DNA of 64,000 nucleotides, taken from contig JAJQAA010000051.1 of NCBI GenBank assembly GCA_021204045.1, forward strand, positions 1 through 64,000, written 5' to 3'. The DNA is from Clostridiales bacterium. GTDB taxonomy: Bacteria; Bacillota; Clostridia; Lachnospirales; Lachnospiraceae. Position numbers and translations under genes: made by a program. Positions 57,803 to 64,000 of the stretch are shown here, piece after piece; the first letter of the stretch is position 1; each line of letters begins with the position of its first letter. A model generated the notes under the pieces. The model did not search any database, was not told the DNA's origin, and saw only the letters and a program-made list of their open reading frames with translations.

Positions 57803-57831
57803 TTGACGTATTCGCAAAATAGTGGTATATT
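57803..57831 (+). promoter_or_regulatory. Sigma-A promoter of a candidate noncoding RNA
   Basis: TTGACG (57803-57808), 17 bases, TATATT (57826-57831). No convincing protein gene follows on this strand. Confidence 0.75.
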
Positions 57832-57837
57832 ATGCCT

Positions 57838-58044
57838 GTGAGAAGCTTTTGCGTTATTATTTTTTGGTATGGGGATACCAAAGCAAACTATTTATAATGT
57901 ACGGTTTCTGATCGTGACCAAGGGACTGCTTTTTATGGGGGAAGGCAGTCCTTTTCTCTGCCCGGGCGGCATAATGTTTAAAGCATACACACGTCTATGA
58001 AAAGGACCAGCCCTGCTCGGCATGCAGGCCTGGTCCTTTTCATA
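57838..58044 (+). ncRNA. Candidate structured small RNA, about 200 nt, 6S-like layout
   Basis: The transcript from the promoter at 57803 would fold with its two ends paired: GTG (57838), GCTTT (57845-57849) and CGTTAT (57852-57857) pair with ATAATG (57971-57976), AAAGC (57980-57984) and CAC (57988-57990). Inside are an 8-bp stem with a GGGG loop (57863-57870/57875-57882) and a GGACTGC/GCAGTCC hairpin (57923-57929/57945-57951). A 15-bp perfect hairpin with a TTTT tract closes it (57996-58010/58030-58044). Paired ends, size and a terminator recall 6S RNA, but I cannot confirm the family. No protein frame is convincing. Confidence 0.55.
57996..58044 (+). terminator. Strong hairpin ending the candidate RNA
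   Basis: TATGAAAAGGACCAG and its exact complement, with CCTGC/GCAGG inside. A-rich and T-rich arms allow termination in either direction. Confidence 0.75.
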
Positions 58045-58109
58045 GGAGTTGAGTCGTTGCCTCCACGGGTCAGATGGCGGCAAATCAAAATGTATAGAAT
58101 ATTCACATG

Positions 58110-58153
58110 CAGTTAGTCTTTGCTAACTGATTCATATGTTAGCACATGCTAAC
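58110..58153. repeat. Two neighbouring GTTAG/CTAAC dyads
   Basis: CAGTTAG/CTAACTG at 58110-58129 and GTTAGC-ACAT-GCTAAC at 58138-58153. Two dyads with the same half-site suggest a regulator site, or hairpins downstream of rpiB. The remainder of 58045-58279 shows no gene. Confidence 0.5.
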
Positions 58154-58279
58154 TCAAAAATCAAGAACTTTTTACATATCTTATTGTGCTCTTTTTCTCA
58201 ATAACGCCATGAACTTCGTCGATTATCTGTCCGTTATCTGCCGCCTGTTATCGGTTATCATCCGCTTCCCGCCGGATTT

Positions 58280-58723
58280 TCATCGGCGTTCTTCGATCTC
58301 CATCAGCAAATCTACCCGCCGCTTGTGACGACCTCCCTCCGGCGTATTGTCCAGCCATTCATCGACGATCATCTTCGCCATATCTACGCCAATCACGCGC
58401 GCGCCAAAGGTCAGCACGTTCGTATCATTATGGCGGCGCGACATCCGTGCAGTGAAAGGCTCACTGCAGGTACAGACACGCACTCCATTCACCTTTCCCG
58501 CAGCCATACCGATGCCGACACCGGTACCGCAAATCGCAATCCCGTAATCTGCCTCACCGGAAGCAACCGCGCGGCCAACCTTTTCTCCATAAACCGGATA
58601 ATCGCATCTCTCCGTCGAATCCGTCCCAAAATCAATTACCTCATAGCCTTTCGCTTCCACATGCGCCCGGATCACCTTTTTCAGTTCCACGCCGCTGTGG
58701 TCATTCGCCATTGCGATTTTCAT
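58280..58723 (-). CDS. rpiB: Ribose-5-phosphate isomerase B
   Basis: A 147-residue RpiB/LacAB-family isomerase: MKIAMANDHSGVELKKVIRA, then VIDFGTDSTERCDYPVYGEK, the active-site segment AICGTGVGIGMAAGKVNGVR with the catalytic Cys, and the ARMSRRHNDTNVLTFGARVI block. It interconverts ribose-5- and ribulose-5-phosphate, though sugar specificity within RpiB varies (allose-6-phosphate in some). The ATG at 58723 has GGAGG seven bases upstream. The stop lies near the window of GTTAG dyads. Confidence 0.93.
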   Translation of the reverse strand: MKIAMANDHSGVELKKVIRAHVEAKGYEVIDFGTDSTERCDYPVYGEKVGRAVASGEADYGIAICGTGVGIGMAAGKVNGVRVCTCSEPFTARMSRRHNDTNVLTFGARVIGVDMAKMIVDEWLDNTPEGGRHKRRVDLLMEIEERR

Positions 58724-58807
58724 TGTGTCCTCCATCCTGTCATCATCTCGCATATTTTTATCGGTTCGTATTTACGCTTACAGCGATTCTCCTTCCGGTA
58801 ACACGCC

Positions 58808-59884
58808 TCAAATCCTCGCACTCCTGCCAAGCAGCAGCAGATCCAGCACCGTCAGCGCAGTCATCGCCTCCACAACCACGACAGCCCGCGGCACAATCAC
58901 CGGATCATGGCGGCCGTAAATTTCAATATCAACGTTTTCCCCGGCCCGGTTGGCCGTCTCCTGCTTTTGCGCGATCGACGGCGTCGGCTTAAACGCCGCG
59001 CACAGCACGATCGGGCTGCCGTCGCTCATACCGCCGAGAACTCCGCCTGCATGATTGGTTTCTTTATATATGTTTCCCGCGTCATTCACACGAAACGCGT
59101 CATTATTTTGCGAACCGCGGCTCTTTGCCGCCGCAAAGCCGTCTCCGATCTCGAAACCTTTCACCGCGCCAATCGACATGATCGCCTTCGCCAGACAGGC
59201 ATCGAGCTTCTCAAATACCGGCTCGCCCACGCCCGCCGGACAGCCCTCCACCACGCACTCGACGACGCCACCCGAGGAATCCTGCTCTCTCATCAGGCCG
59301 TCCAGATAAATTTCCGCCTCCTCAACTGCCCGCGCGTCCGGCATATAGAGACGGTTGCGGTCCCGCTCGGCCAGCTCAAACCGCTCCGCCGCGATCTCAA
59401 TCGGGCCGATGCTCTTTGTATAAGCCGTCACAGTGATCCCGTACTCTTTCAGCACTTTAGCCGCCACCGCGCCCGCCGCCACACGGGCCAGCGTCTCGCG
59501 CCCGGAGGAACGCCCGCCGCCGCGATAATCGCGGAAACCGTATTTTGCGTCATAACAATAGTCCGCATGCCCGGGACGATACACATCTTTAATCGCACTG
59601 TAATCTCTGGACCGCTGATCCTCATTGAACGCCGCCATCGCGATCGGCGTCCCTGTCGTCCGTCCTTCAAAAACGCCGGAGAGAATTTCAATCCGGTCAC
59701 CCTCCTGCCGCGCCGTCGTAAAACGGCTCTGCCCCGGTTTCCTTCTGTCCAGATAAACCTGGATGTCCTCCTCACTGAGCGCAAGCCCCGCCGGGCAGCC
59801 GTCGATCGTGACGCCGATTCCCCTCCCGTGAGACTCTCCCCAGGTCATAACCCGGAAAATATTGCCAAATGTAGAACCTGCCAT
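58808..59884 (-). CDS. aroC: Chorismate synthase
   Basis: A 358-residue enzyme for the last step to chorismate, using reduced FMN. Signature blocks are STFGNIFRVMTWGESHGRGI at the start, GQSRFTTARQEGDRIEILSG, PGHADYCYDAKYGFRDYRGG, RSSGRETLARVAAGAVA, and NHAGGVLGGMSDGSPIVLCA. The ATG at 59884 is chosen because GGAGG lies six bases upstream. It is followed by rpiB on the same strand after 84 bases. With pheA it completes the Phe branch in this window. Confidence 0.97.
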   Translation of the reverse strand: MAGSTFGNIFRVMTWGESHGRGIGVTIDGCPAGLALSEEDIQVYLDRRKPGQSRFTTARQEGDRIEILSGVFEGRTTGTPIAMAAFNEDQRSRDYSAIKDVYRPGHADYCYDAKYGFRDYRGGGRSSGRETLARVAAGAVAAKVLKEYGITVTAYTKSIGPIEIAAERFELAERDRNRLYMPDARAVEEAEIYLDGLMREQDSSGGVVECVVEGCPAGVGEPVFEKLDACLAKAIMSIGAVKGFEIGDGFAAAKSRGSQNNDAFRVNDAGNIYKETNHAGGVLGGMSDGSPIVLCAAFKPTPSIAQKQETANRAGENVDIEIYGRHDPVIVPRAVVVVEAMTALTVLDLLLLGRSARI

Positions 59885-59984
59885 GTCTGCCTCCGTCATT
59901 CCTGTCATTTATCACCATTTGCCAAATCAGTCGGATATCCACGCAACTGCCTGATATAAAATATACTTCTCAACACTCTCGCTT

Positions 59985-61046
59985 TTACGGACTCACCTTC
60001 ACGATCGCGCAGCAGTTCGGCTCATTGCAATGAATCTCCTTCGCGCACATCACCAGCAGCCCCTTCTCATAATCCACCTTAAAAAACGTGATCGAATCGC
60101 TCTCATGGTTGATCGAGGCGATATGCTGATCATCCGGGAAAACCGCGATATCCTTGGGGTACTCGCCGCTGATCGGCAGACAGCATATCTGCGCAAGCAA
60201 TCCCGTCTCCGGATCACGGCTGTATACGGATACCGTCTCATCCCCGGCATTGCTGCAGAACAGATACCGTTCATCGTTGGAAAACCGCATCGCACAGGCA
60301 GCTGCAATCTTTTTGCTGTTCGCACCCAGTGTCGATATCGTCTGAATCTTCTCAACTACCGGGGCACGCTCTCCGGTCTCATAAGTAAACACATCAATGA
60401 TACTTTTCTGCTGATACATCAGATACATAAAACGTCCGTCTGCGCTGAAGCGAAACTGCCGCGGCCCGGACTCCAGCTCACAGGGAATGCTGTCCACCTG
60501 TATCAGGCGCTTTTCCTTCTCATTAAACCGGTAAATCTTGACCTGATCCAGACCGGCATCCGCCACCATCACATATTTCTCATCCGGCGTGCGCCGCGTG
60601 CAGGTCACATGCGGCCGGAAATTGCGCTCCACCACACTTGTAATCCCTTTATGGAAAATCCCGTCTACAATCTCTCCGACTCCGCCGTCGCGGCGCAGCC
60701 GCAGGATCGTCGCTTTGCCGTCGTGATAGCCGGACACAAAAATATATTTATCCTTCTTATCCGTCGACAGATGGCAGCCGCGCATGCCGCGAATCTTCGC
60801 ACTGTTTAAGCGGGACAGGCTTCCGTTTGACAGAATACGGAAGGCGACCACGCCCTCGTCAGCAATCGAATAAAGCGTCCGCCCGTCGCTGGACGGAATC
60901 ACGTAGGACGAATTATCTACCTCAACCTCGCAGCGCTCCACAAACACGCCCCGTTCCACGTCCACATCGTACACGGTAATGCCTTTTGCCCTGCCGGTAT
61001 AGGAATAGGAACCCACATACGCCATATATCTTGCTTTCCCCGTCAT
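59985..61046 (-). CDS. Lactonase family beta-propeller protein
   Basis: A 353-residue protein of the YbhE/6-phosphogluconolactonase-type propeller family. Repeats read YMAYVGSYSYTGRAKGITVY, then RGCHLSTDKKDKYIFVSGY, NFRPHVTCTRRTPDEKYVMV, LESGPRQFRFSADGRFMYLM and AAACAMRFSNDERYLFCSNA, each ending a blade. Seven blades fit the length. The substrate is uncertain; the pentose pathway gene rpiB nearby is suggestive only. The start at 61046 has AAGGAGCGC upstream; the longer frame to 61130 lacks one. It lies divergent to the XRE-cupin gene. Confidence 0.82.
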   Translation of the reverse strand: MTGKARYMAYVGSYSYTGRAKGITVYDVDVERGVFVERCEVEVDNSSYVIPSSDGRTLYSIADEGVVAFRILSNGSLSRLNSAKIRGMRGCHLSTDKKDKYIFVSGYHDGKATILRLRRDGGVGEIVDGIFHKGITSVVERNFRPHVTCTRRTPDEKYVMVADAGLDQVKIYRFNEKEKRLIQVDSIPCELESGPRQFRFSADGRFMYLMYQQKSIIDVFTYETGERAPVVEKIQTISTLGANSKKIAAACAMRFSNDERYLFCSNAGDETVSVYSRDPETGLLAQICCLPISGEYPKDIAVFPDDQHIASINHESDSITFFKVDYEKGLLVMCAKEIHCNEPNCCAIVKVSP

Positions 61047-61135
61047 TTTCCCGCGCTCCTTCCGTTTTTTATCCGTATTCACGGCCAACAAAGCAAGCAT
61101 ACCACATTGTCTCTGAAAAATCCATGCCAAATCTA

Positions 61136-61163
61136 TTGACAGCGCTATATTTTTCTGTATAAT
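61136..61163 (+). promoter_or_regulatory. Sigma-A promoter of the XRE-cupin/pot operon
   Basis: TTGACA (61136-61141), 16 bases, TATAAT (61158-61163). The leader is about 160 bases long; GAAACTGTTTC (61211-61221) within it is a palindrome that the XRE regulator might bind. Confidence 0.8.
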
Positions 61164-61329
61164 AGTAGATACTTTGTGTTTATTATTACTAAACTTTTTT
61201 ATTATTTTTACGAAACTGTTTCATTGTTTTAACGTTGCCGTTCGCCGCGTCGCTCTGCACCGCATTATTATTCGCTGCATTATCGTTCGTTACGCCGACG
61301 TTCGGTTTTACCTGCAAGGAGGCAGCAGC

Positions 61330-61863
61330 ATGGATATCGGCTCAAAGCTGAAGGAACTGCGGGTCTTGAAGGGTCTGACTCAGGAGGAGCTTGCCGACCG
61401 TTCCGAGCTCTCAAAAGGATTTATTTCCCAGCTCGAGCGCAACCTTACTTCCTCTTCTATCGCCACCCTGACCGATCTTCTTCAATGCCTGGGGACAACG
61501 CTCGGTGAATTTTTTTATGAATCGCCGGAAGAGCAGATTGTTTTCGGGAAAGCGGATTATTTTGAAAAATATGACAACGAGCTGCACAATACCATTCAGT
61601 GGATCATCCCGAACGCGCAGAAAAATGTCATGGAGCCGATCCTGCTGACATTGCAGCCCGGCGGCTCGACCTACCCGGACAACCCGCACGAGGGCGAGGA
61701 ATTCGGCTATATCCTGCACGGTGCGGTATCCATCCACATCGGCAGCAAAATTTACAAAGCAAAAAAAGGCGAATCCTTTTATTTCACGCCGGACAAAAAG
61801 CATTTCATTGAAAGCAAAAGCGGCGCCGCCCTGCTCTGGGTCAGCTCGCCGCCAAGCTTTTAA
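61330..61863 (+). CDS. XRE family regulator with cupin domain (PuuR-like)
   Basis: A 177-residue regulator. Residues 1-65 form the HTH: IGSKLKELRVLKGLTQEELA then SELSKGFISQLERNLTSSSI. Residues 105-177 form a cupin with QPGGSTYPDNPHEGEEFGYI and a metal/ligand-binding barrel ending HFIESKSGAALLWVSSPPSF. Regulators of this type sense polyamines or related amines and often precede potABCD, as here. The ATG at 61330 follows AAGGAGGC. It starts 18 bases before potA with AGGAGG in between, so all are probably one operon and self-regulated. Confidence 0.9.
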   Translation: MDIGSKLKELRVLKGLTQEELADRSELSKGFISQLERNLTSSSIATLTDLLQCLGTTLGEFFYESPEEQIVFGKADYFEKYDNELHNTIQWIIPNAQKNVMEPILLTLQPGGSTYPDNPHEGEEFGYILHGAVSIHIGSKIYKAKKGESFYFTPDKKHFIESKSGAALLWVSSPPSF

Positions 61864-61881
61864 TCTTCAGGAGGAGTACAC

Positions 61882-62958
61882 ATGAGTCAGCCTTTGATTG
61901 ATCTGGTTAATATTTCCAAGAGCTTTGACGGCACCCTGGTACTGGACGATCTAAGTCTTGCCGTCCGTGAAAATGAATTCGTGACCCTGCTCGGCCCAAG
62001 CGGCTGCGGCAAGACCACGACGCTACGCATCATCGGCGGCTTTGAGACGCCCGATTCCGGCAAGGTCATCTTCGACGGCGAGGAGATCAGCAAGCTGCCG
62101 CCCAACAAACGCCAGCTTAATACCGTTTTCCAGAAATACGCGCTGTTCACCCATATGAACATCGCCGAGAACATTGCCTTCGGCCTGAAAATCAAAGGCA
62201 AATCCAAATCTTATATTCATGATAAAATTAAATACGCCTTAAAGCTCGTCGGCCTCCAGGGCTACGAAAACCGTTCCGTCGATTCCTTAAGCGGCGGCCA
62301 GCAGCAGCGAATCGCCATCGCCCGCGCCATCGTCAACGAGCCGCGGGTACTGCTCCTCGATGAGCCGCTGGGCGCGCTGGACCTCAAACTGCGCCAGGAT
62401 ATGCAGTATGAGCTGATCCGCCTCAAAAACGAGCTTGGCATTACCTTCATCTACGTCACCCACGACCAGGAGGAAGCCCTGACCATGTCGGACACGATCG
62501 TTGTCATGAACCAGGGTTATATCCAGCAGATGGGTACGCCCGAGCAGATTTACAACGAACCGGAAAACGCCTTCGTGGCAGACTTTATCGGCGAGAGCAA
62601 CATCGTCCCCGGCATAATGATCCGCGATGAGCTCGTAGAAATTTTCGGCGCCCGCTTCGCCTGCGTTGACAAGGGCTTTGGTAACAATACCCCTGTGGAC
62701 GTCGTCATCCGCCCGGAGGATATCGATCTGGTCGACCCGTCTGAGGGTACGCTCATCGGTACCTGCACACACCTGATCTTCAAGGGCGTCCACTATGAAA
62801 TGGAAGTGACTACACCCGACGGATTCGAATGGCTCGTGCACAGCACGGATCTGTGTCCCGTCGGCAAACAGGTCGGCATCCATGTGGATCCGTTCGACAT
62901 CCAGATCATGAACAAACCTGCTTCAGAGGATGAGGAGGCGATCGGAGTCAATGAGTAA
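61882..62958 (+). CDS. potA: Spermidine/putrescine ABC transporter ATP-binding protein
   Basis: A 358-residue ABC ATPase of the PotA type. Walker A is [13 protein letters not shown], the Q-loop [10 protein letters not shown], the signature [14 protein letters not shown], Walker [12 protein letters not shown] and the H-loop [12 protein letters not shown]-terminal TOBE domain with [20 protein letters not shown] follows. It powers polyamine import together with PotB and PotC. AGGAGG lies nine bases before the ATG. The last eight bases overlap potB. Confidence 0.96.
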   Translation: MSQPLIDLVNISKSFDGTLVLDDLSLAVRENEFVTLLGPSGCGKTTTLRIIGGFETPDSGKVIFDGEEISKLPPNKRQLNTVFQKYALFTHMNIAENIAFGLKIKGKSKSYIHDKIKYALKLVGLQGYENRSVDSLSGGQQQRIAIARAIVNEPRVLLLDEPLGALDLKLRQDMQYELIRLKNELGITFIYVTHDQEEALTMSDTIVVMNQGYIQQMGTPEQIYNEPENAFVADFIGESNIVPGIMIRDELVEIFGARFACVDKGFGNNTPVDVVIRPEDIDLVDPSEGTLIGTCTHLIFKGVHYEMEVTTPDGFEWLVHSTDLCPVGKQVGIHVDPFDIQIMNKPASEDEEAIGVNE

Positions 62959-63763
62959 AAAGATGCTCGCCGCGCCCTACCTGCTCTGGATGGCCGGTTT
63001 TATCATTATTCCGCTGGCACTGATCGTCTATTACGGTCTGACCGACAAGAGCGGCATGTTCACGCTTGCCAATGTCCTCTCCATCGCCCGGCCGGAGCAC
63101 GCCAAAGCGCTGGGGCTCGCGCTCGGACTGTCGTTTGTCAGCACGGTAATCTGCCTGCTCCTCGCCTATCCGCTGGCCATGATGCTGCGCAGCCGCGGCG
63201 TCGGCAGGGGAAGCTTTATCGTCTTCATCTTCATCCTGCCGATGTGGATGAATTTCCTGCTGCGCACACTGGCCTGGCAGACGCTTCTCGAAAAAAGCGG
63301 CGTGATCAATGGCATCCTTTCCGCGCTGCATTTGCCTACGCAGAACCTGATCAACACGCCCGGCGCCATCGTACTCGGCATGGTATACAACTTTCTGCCG
63401 TTCATGGTGCTGCCGATCTACAACGTTCTGTGCAAGATTGACGACAACACGATCGACGCCGCGCAGGATCTCGGCGCAAACTTTTTTCAAACACTGCTGC
63501 GCATCTGGCTGCCCTTAAGTGTTCCCGGTATCATCAGCGGCATCACAATGGTGTTTGTGCCGGCGCTGACGACGTTCGTCATCTCCAGCCTGCTCGGCGG
63601 CAGCAAGATTCTGCTCATCGGCAATGTCATCGAGCAGGAATTCACGCACGGCAGCAACTGGAACCAGGGTTCCGGCCTCTCGCTGGTGCTGATGATCTTC
63701 ATTCTTCTGAGCATGGCGCTGATCGCCAAATATGACCAGAACGGGGAAGGGAGCACATTCTGA
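62951..63763 (+). CDS. potB: Spermidine/putrescine ABC transporter permease PotB
   Basis: A 270-residue permease with six membrane segments, starting [20 protein letters not shown]. The FVLLAYP-like TM segments and the EAA-loop [20 protein letters not shown]-like motif ([20 protein letters not shown]) mark it as an ABC-importer permease; the loop contacts PotA. The ATG at 62951 overlaps the potA end (ATGAGTAA). It overlaps potC by one base. Confidence 0.95.
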   Translation: MSKKMLAAPYLLWMAGFIIIPLALIVYYGLTDKSGMFTLANVLSIARPEHAKALGLALGLSFVSTVICLLLAYPLAMMLRSRGVGRGSFIVFIFILPMWMNFLLRTLAWQTLLEKSGVINGILSALHLPTQNLINTPGAIVLGMVYNFLPFMVLPIYNVLCKIDDNTIDAAQDLGANFFQTLLRIWLPLSVPGIISGITMVFVPALTTFVISSLLGGSKILLIGNVIEQEFTHGSNWNQGSGLSLVLMIFILLSMALIAKYDQNGEGSTF

Positions 63764-64000
63764 TGAATAAGGCAAAACAGCTTTTTCACCGCATCGAACA
63801 GGATTTTTATCTCGTCCTGATCATGATTTTCCTCTACGCTCCCATCGTGACGATGATCGTGCTCTCGTTCAACGCGTCCAAATCCCGCACGCAGTGGGGC
63901 GGCTTTACACTCCAGTGGTACGCACAGATGTTCGCCAGCCGCAACATCACGGCGGCTCTGCAGAACACCCTGCTGATCGCCTTTTTGTCGGCGCTGATCG
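63763..64000 (+). CDS. potC: Spermidine/putrescine ABC transporter permease PotC, partial
   Basis: The first 79 codons are present before the window ends. It begins [20 protein letters not shown] with the first membrane helix, then FLYAPIVTMIVLSFNASKSR and GGFTLQWYAQMFASR, the usual PotC start. The ATG shares its A with the potB stop (TGATG). The rest of the gene and probably potD lie beyond. Confidence 0.95.
   Translation, partial: MNKAKQLFHRIEQDFYLVLIMIFLYAPIVTMIVLSFNASKSRTQWGGFTLQWYAQMFASRNITAALQNTLLIAFLSALI

Noticed and set aside
57892-58083. Minus-strand 63-codon frame in the gap after spoVAF
   Set aside because: It crosses the RNA hairpins, has no ribosome site, and is better explained as the complement of a structured RNA.

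Overview
The window looks like chromosome of a spore-forming member of the Clostridia, most likely Lachnospiraceae. The evidence is SpoIIR, a SpoVAF-type germination protein, a CotS-type kinase, monoderm-style surface proteins, an L13/S9 operon with its own leader, and moderately GC-rich core genes. No rRNA, tRNA or CRISPR array was seen. No function was checked by database search; calls rest on motifs, length, start sites and gene order.

Layout. (1) 1-4.1 kb is accessory DNA: the start of an AAA ATPase, a YunG-family gene, an AlkZ-related gene, then an AT-rich Gabija-type pair in which gajA has lost its 5' half and gajB looks complete. (2) 4.1-7.7 kb holds a probable ADP-ribose-handling group: SIMPL protein, ADP-ribosylglycohydrolase fused to an SseB-like domain, macrodomain-HTH protein and an HxlR regulator. 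(3) 7.8-14 kb is redox and regulator genes with much decay: flavin reductase, DUF1848 stub, LysR gene, and a small-protein/hydrolase/flavodoxin operon split by a complete IS21-family element with a target duplication. (4) 14-15 kb is the scar of an integrative element, with striking hairpins and repeated boxes. (5) 15-26 kb: rplM-rpsI, secreted wall-binding-type proteins, lipoprotein, polysaccharide ligase/polymerase, MATE pump, aldo/keto reductase, phosphoglucomutase and CotS kinase. (6) 26-34 kb: rpoC and rpoB with their own promoter. (7) 34-38 kb: membrane proteins, DUF1934, murI, ddl, spoIIR. (8) 38.9-46.4 kb: a TetR-controlled RND efflux operon with two TolC-like proteins; the pump gene carries an in-frame amber codon. 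(9) 46.6-58 kb: etfBA, ppk-ppx, plsC-pheA, spoVAF, then a gene-free stretch with a strong candidate structured RNA. (10) 58-64 kb: rpiB, aroC, a lactonase-type propeller and an XRE-cupin regulator ahead of potABC, cut by the window end.

How parts work together. The TetR gene lies inside the efflux operon, whose promoter carries three identical-pattern 13-bp palindromes, so the operon is probably self-repressed. The XRE-cupin gene leads the polyamine importer genes and probably senses their substrate. spoIIR and spoVAF each have a sequence fitting the forespore sigma factor expected for them (sigma F, sigma G). The items most worth following up are the structured RNA at 57838-58044, the hairpin/iteron scar at 14756-14858, the ADP-ribose gene group, and the three kinds of recent gene damage (IS21 insertion, internal deletion, amber codon).
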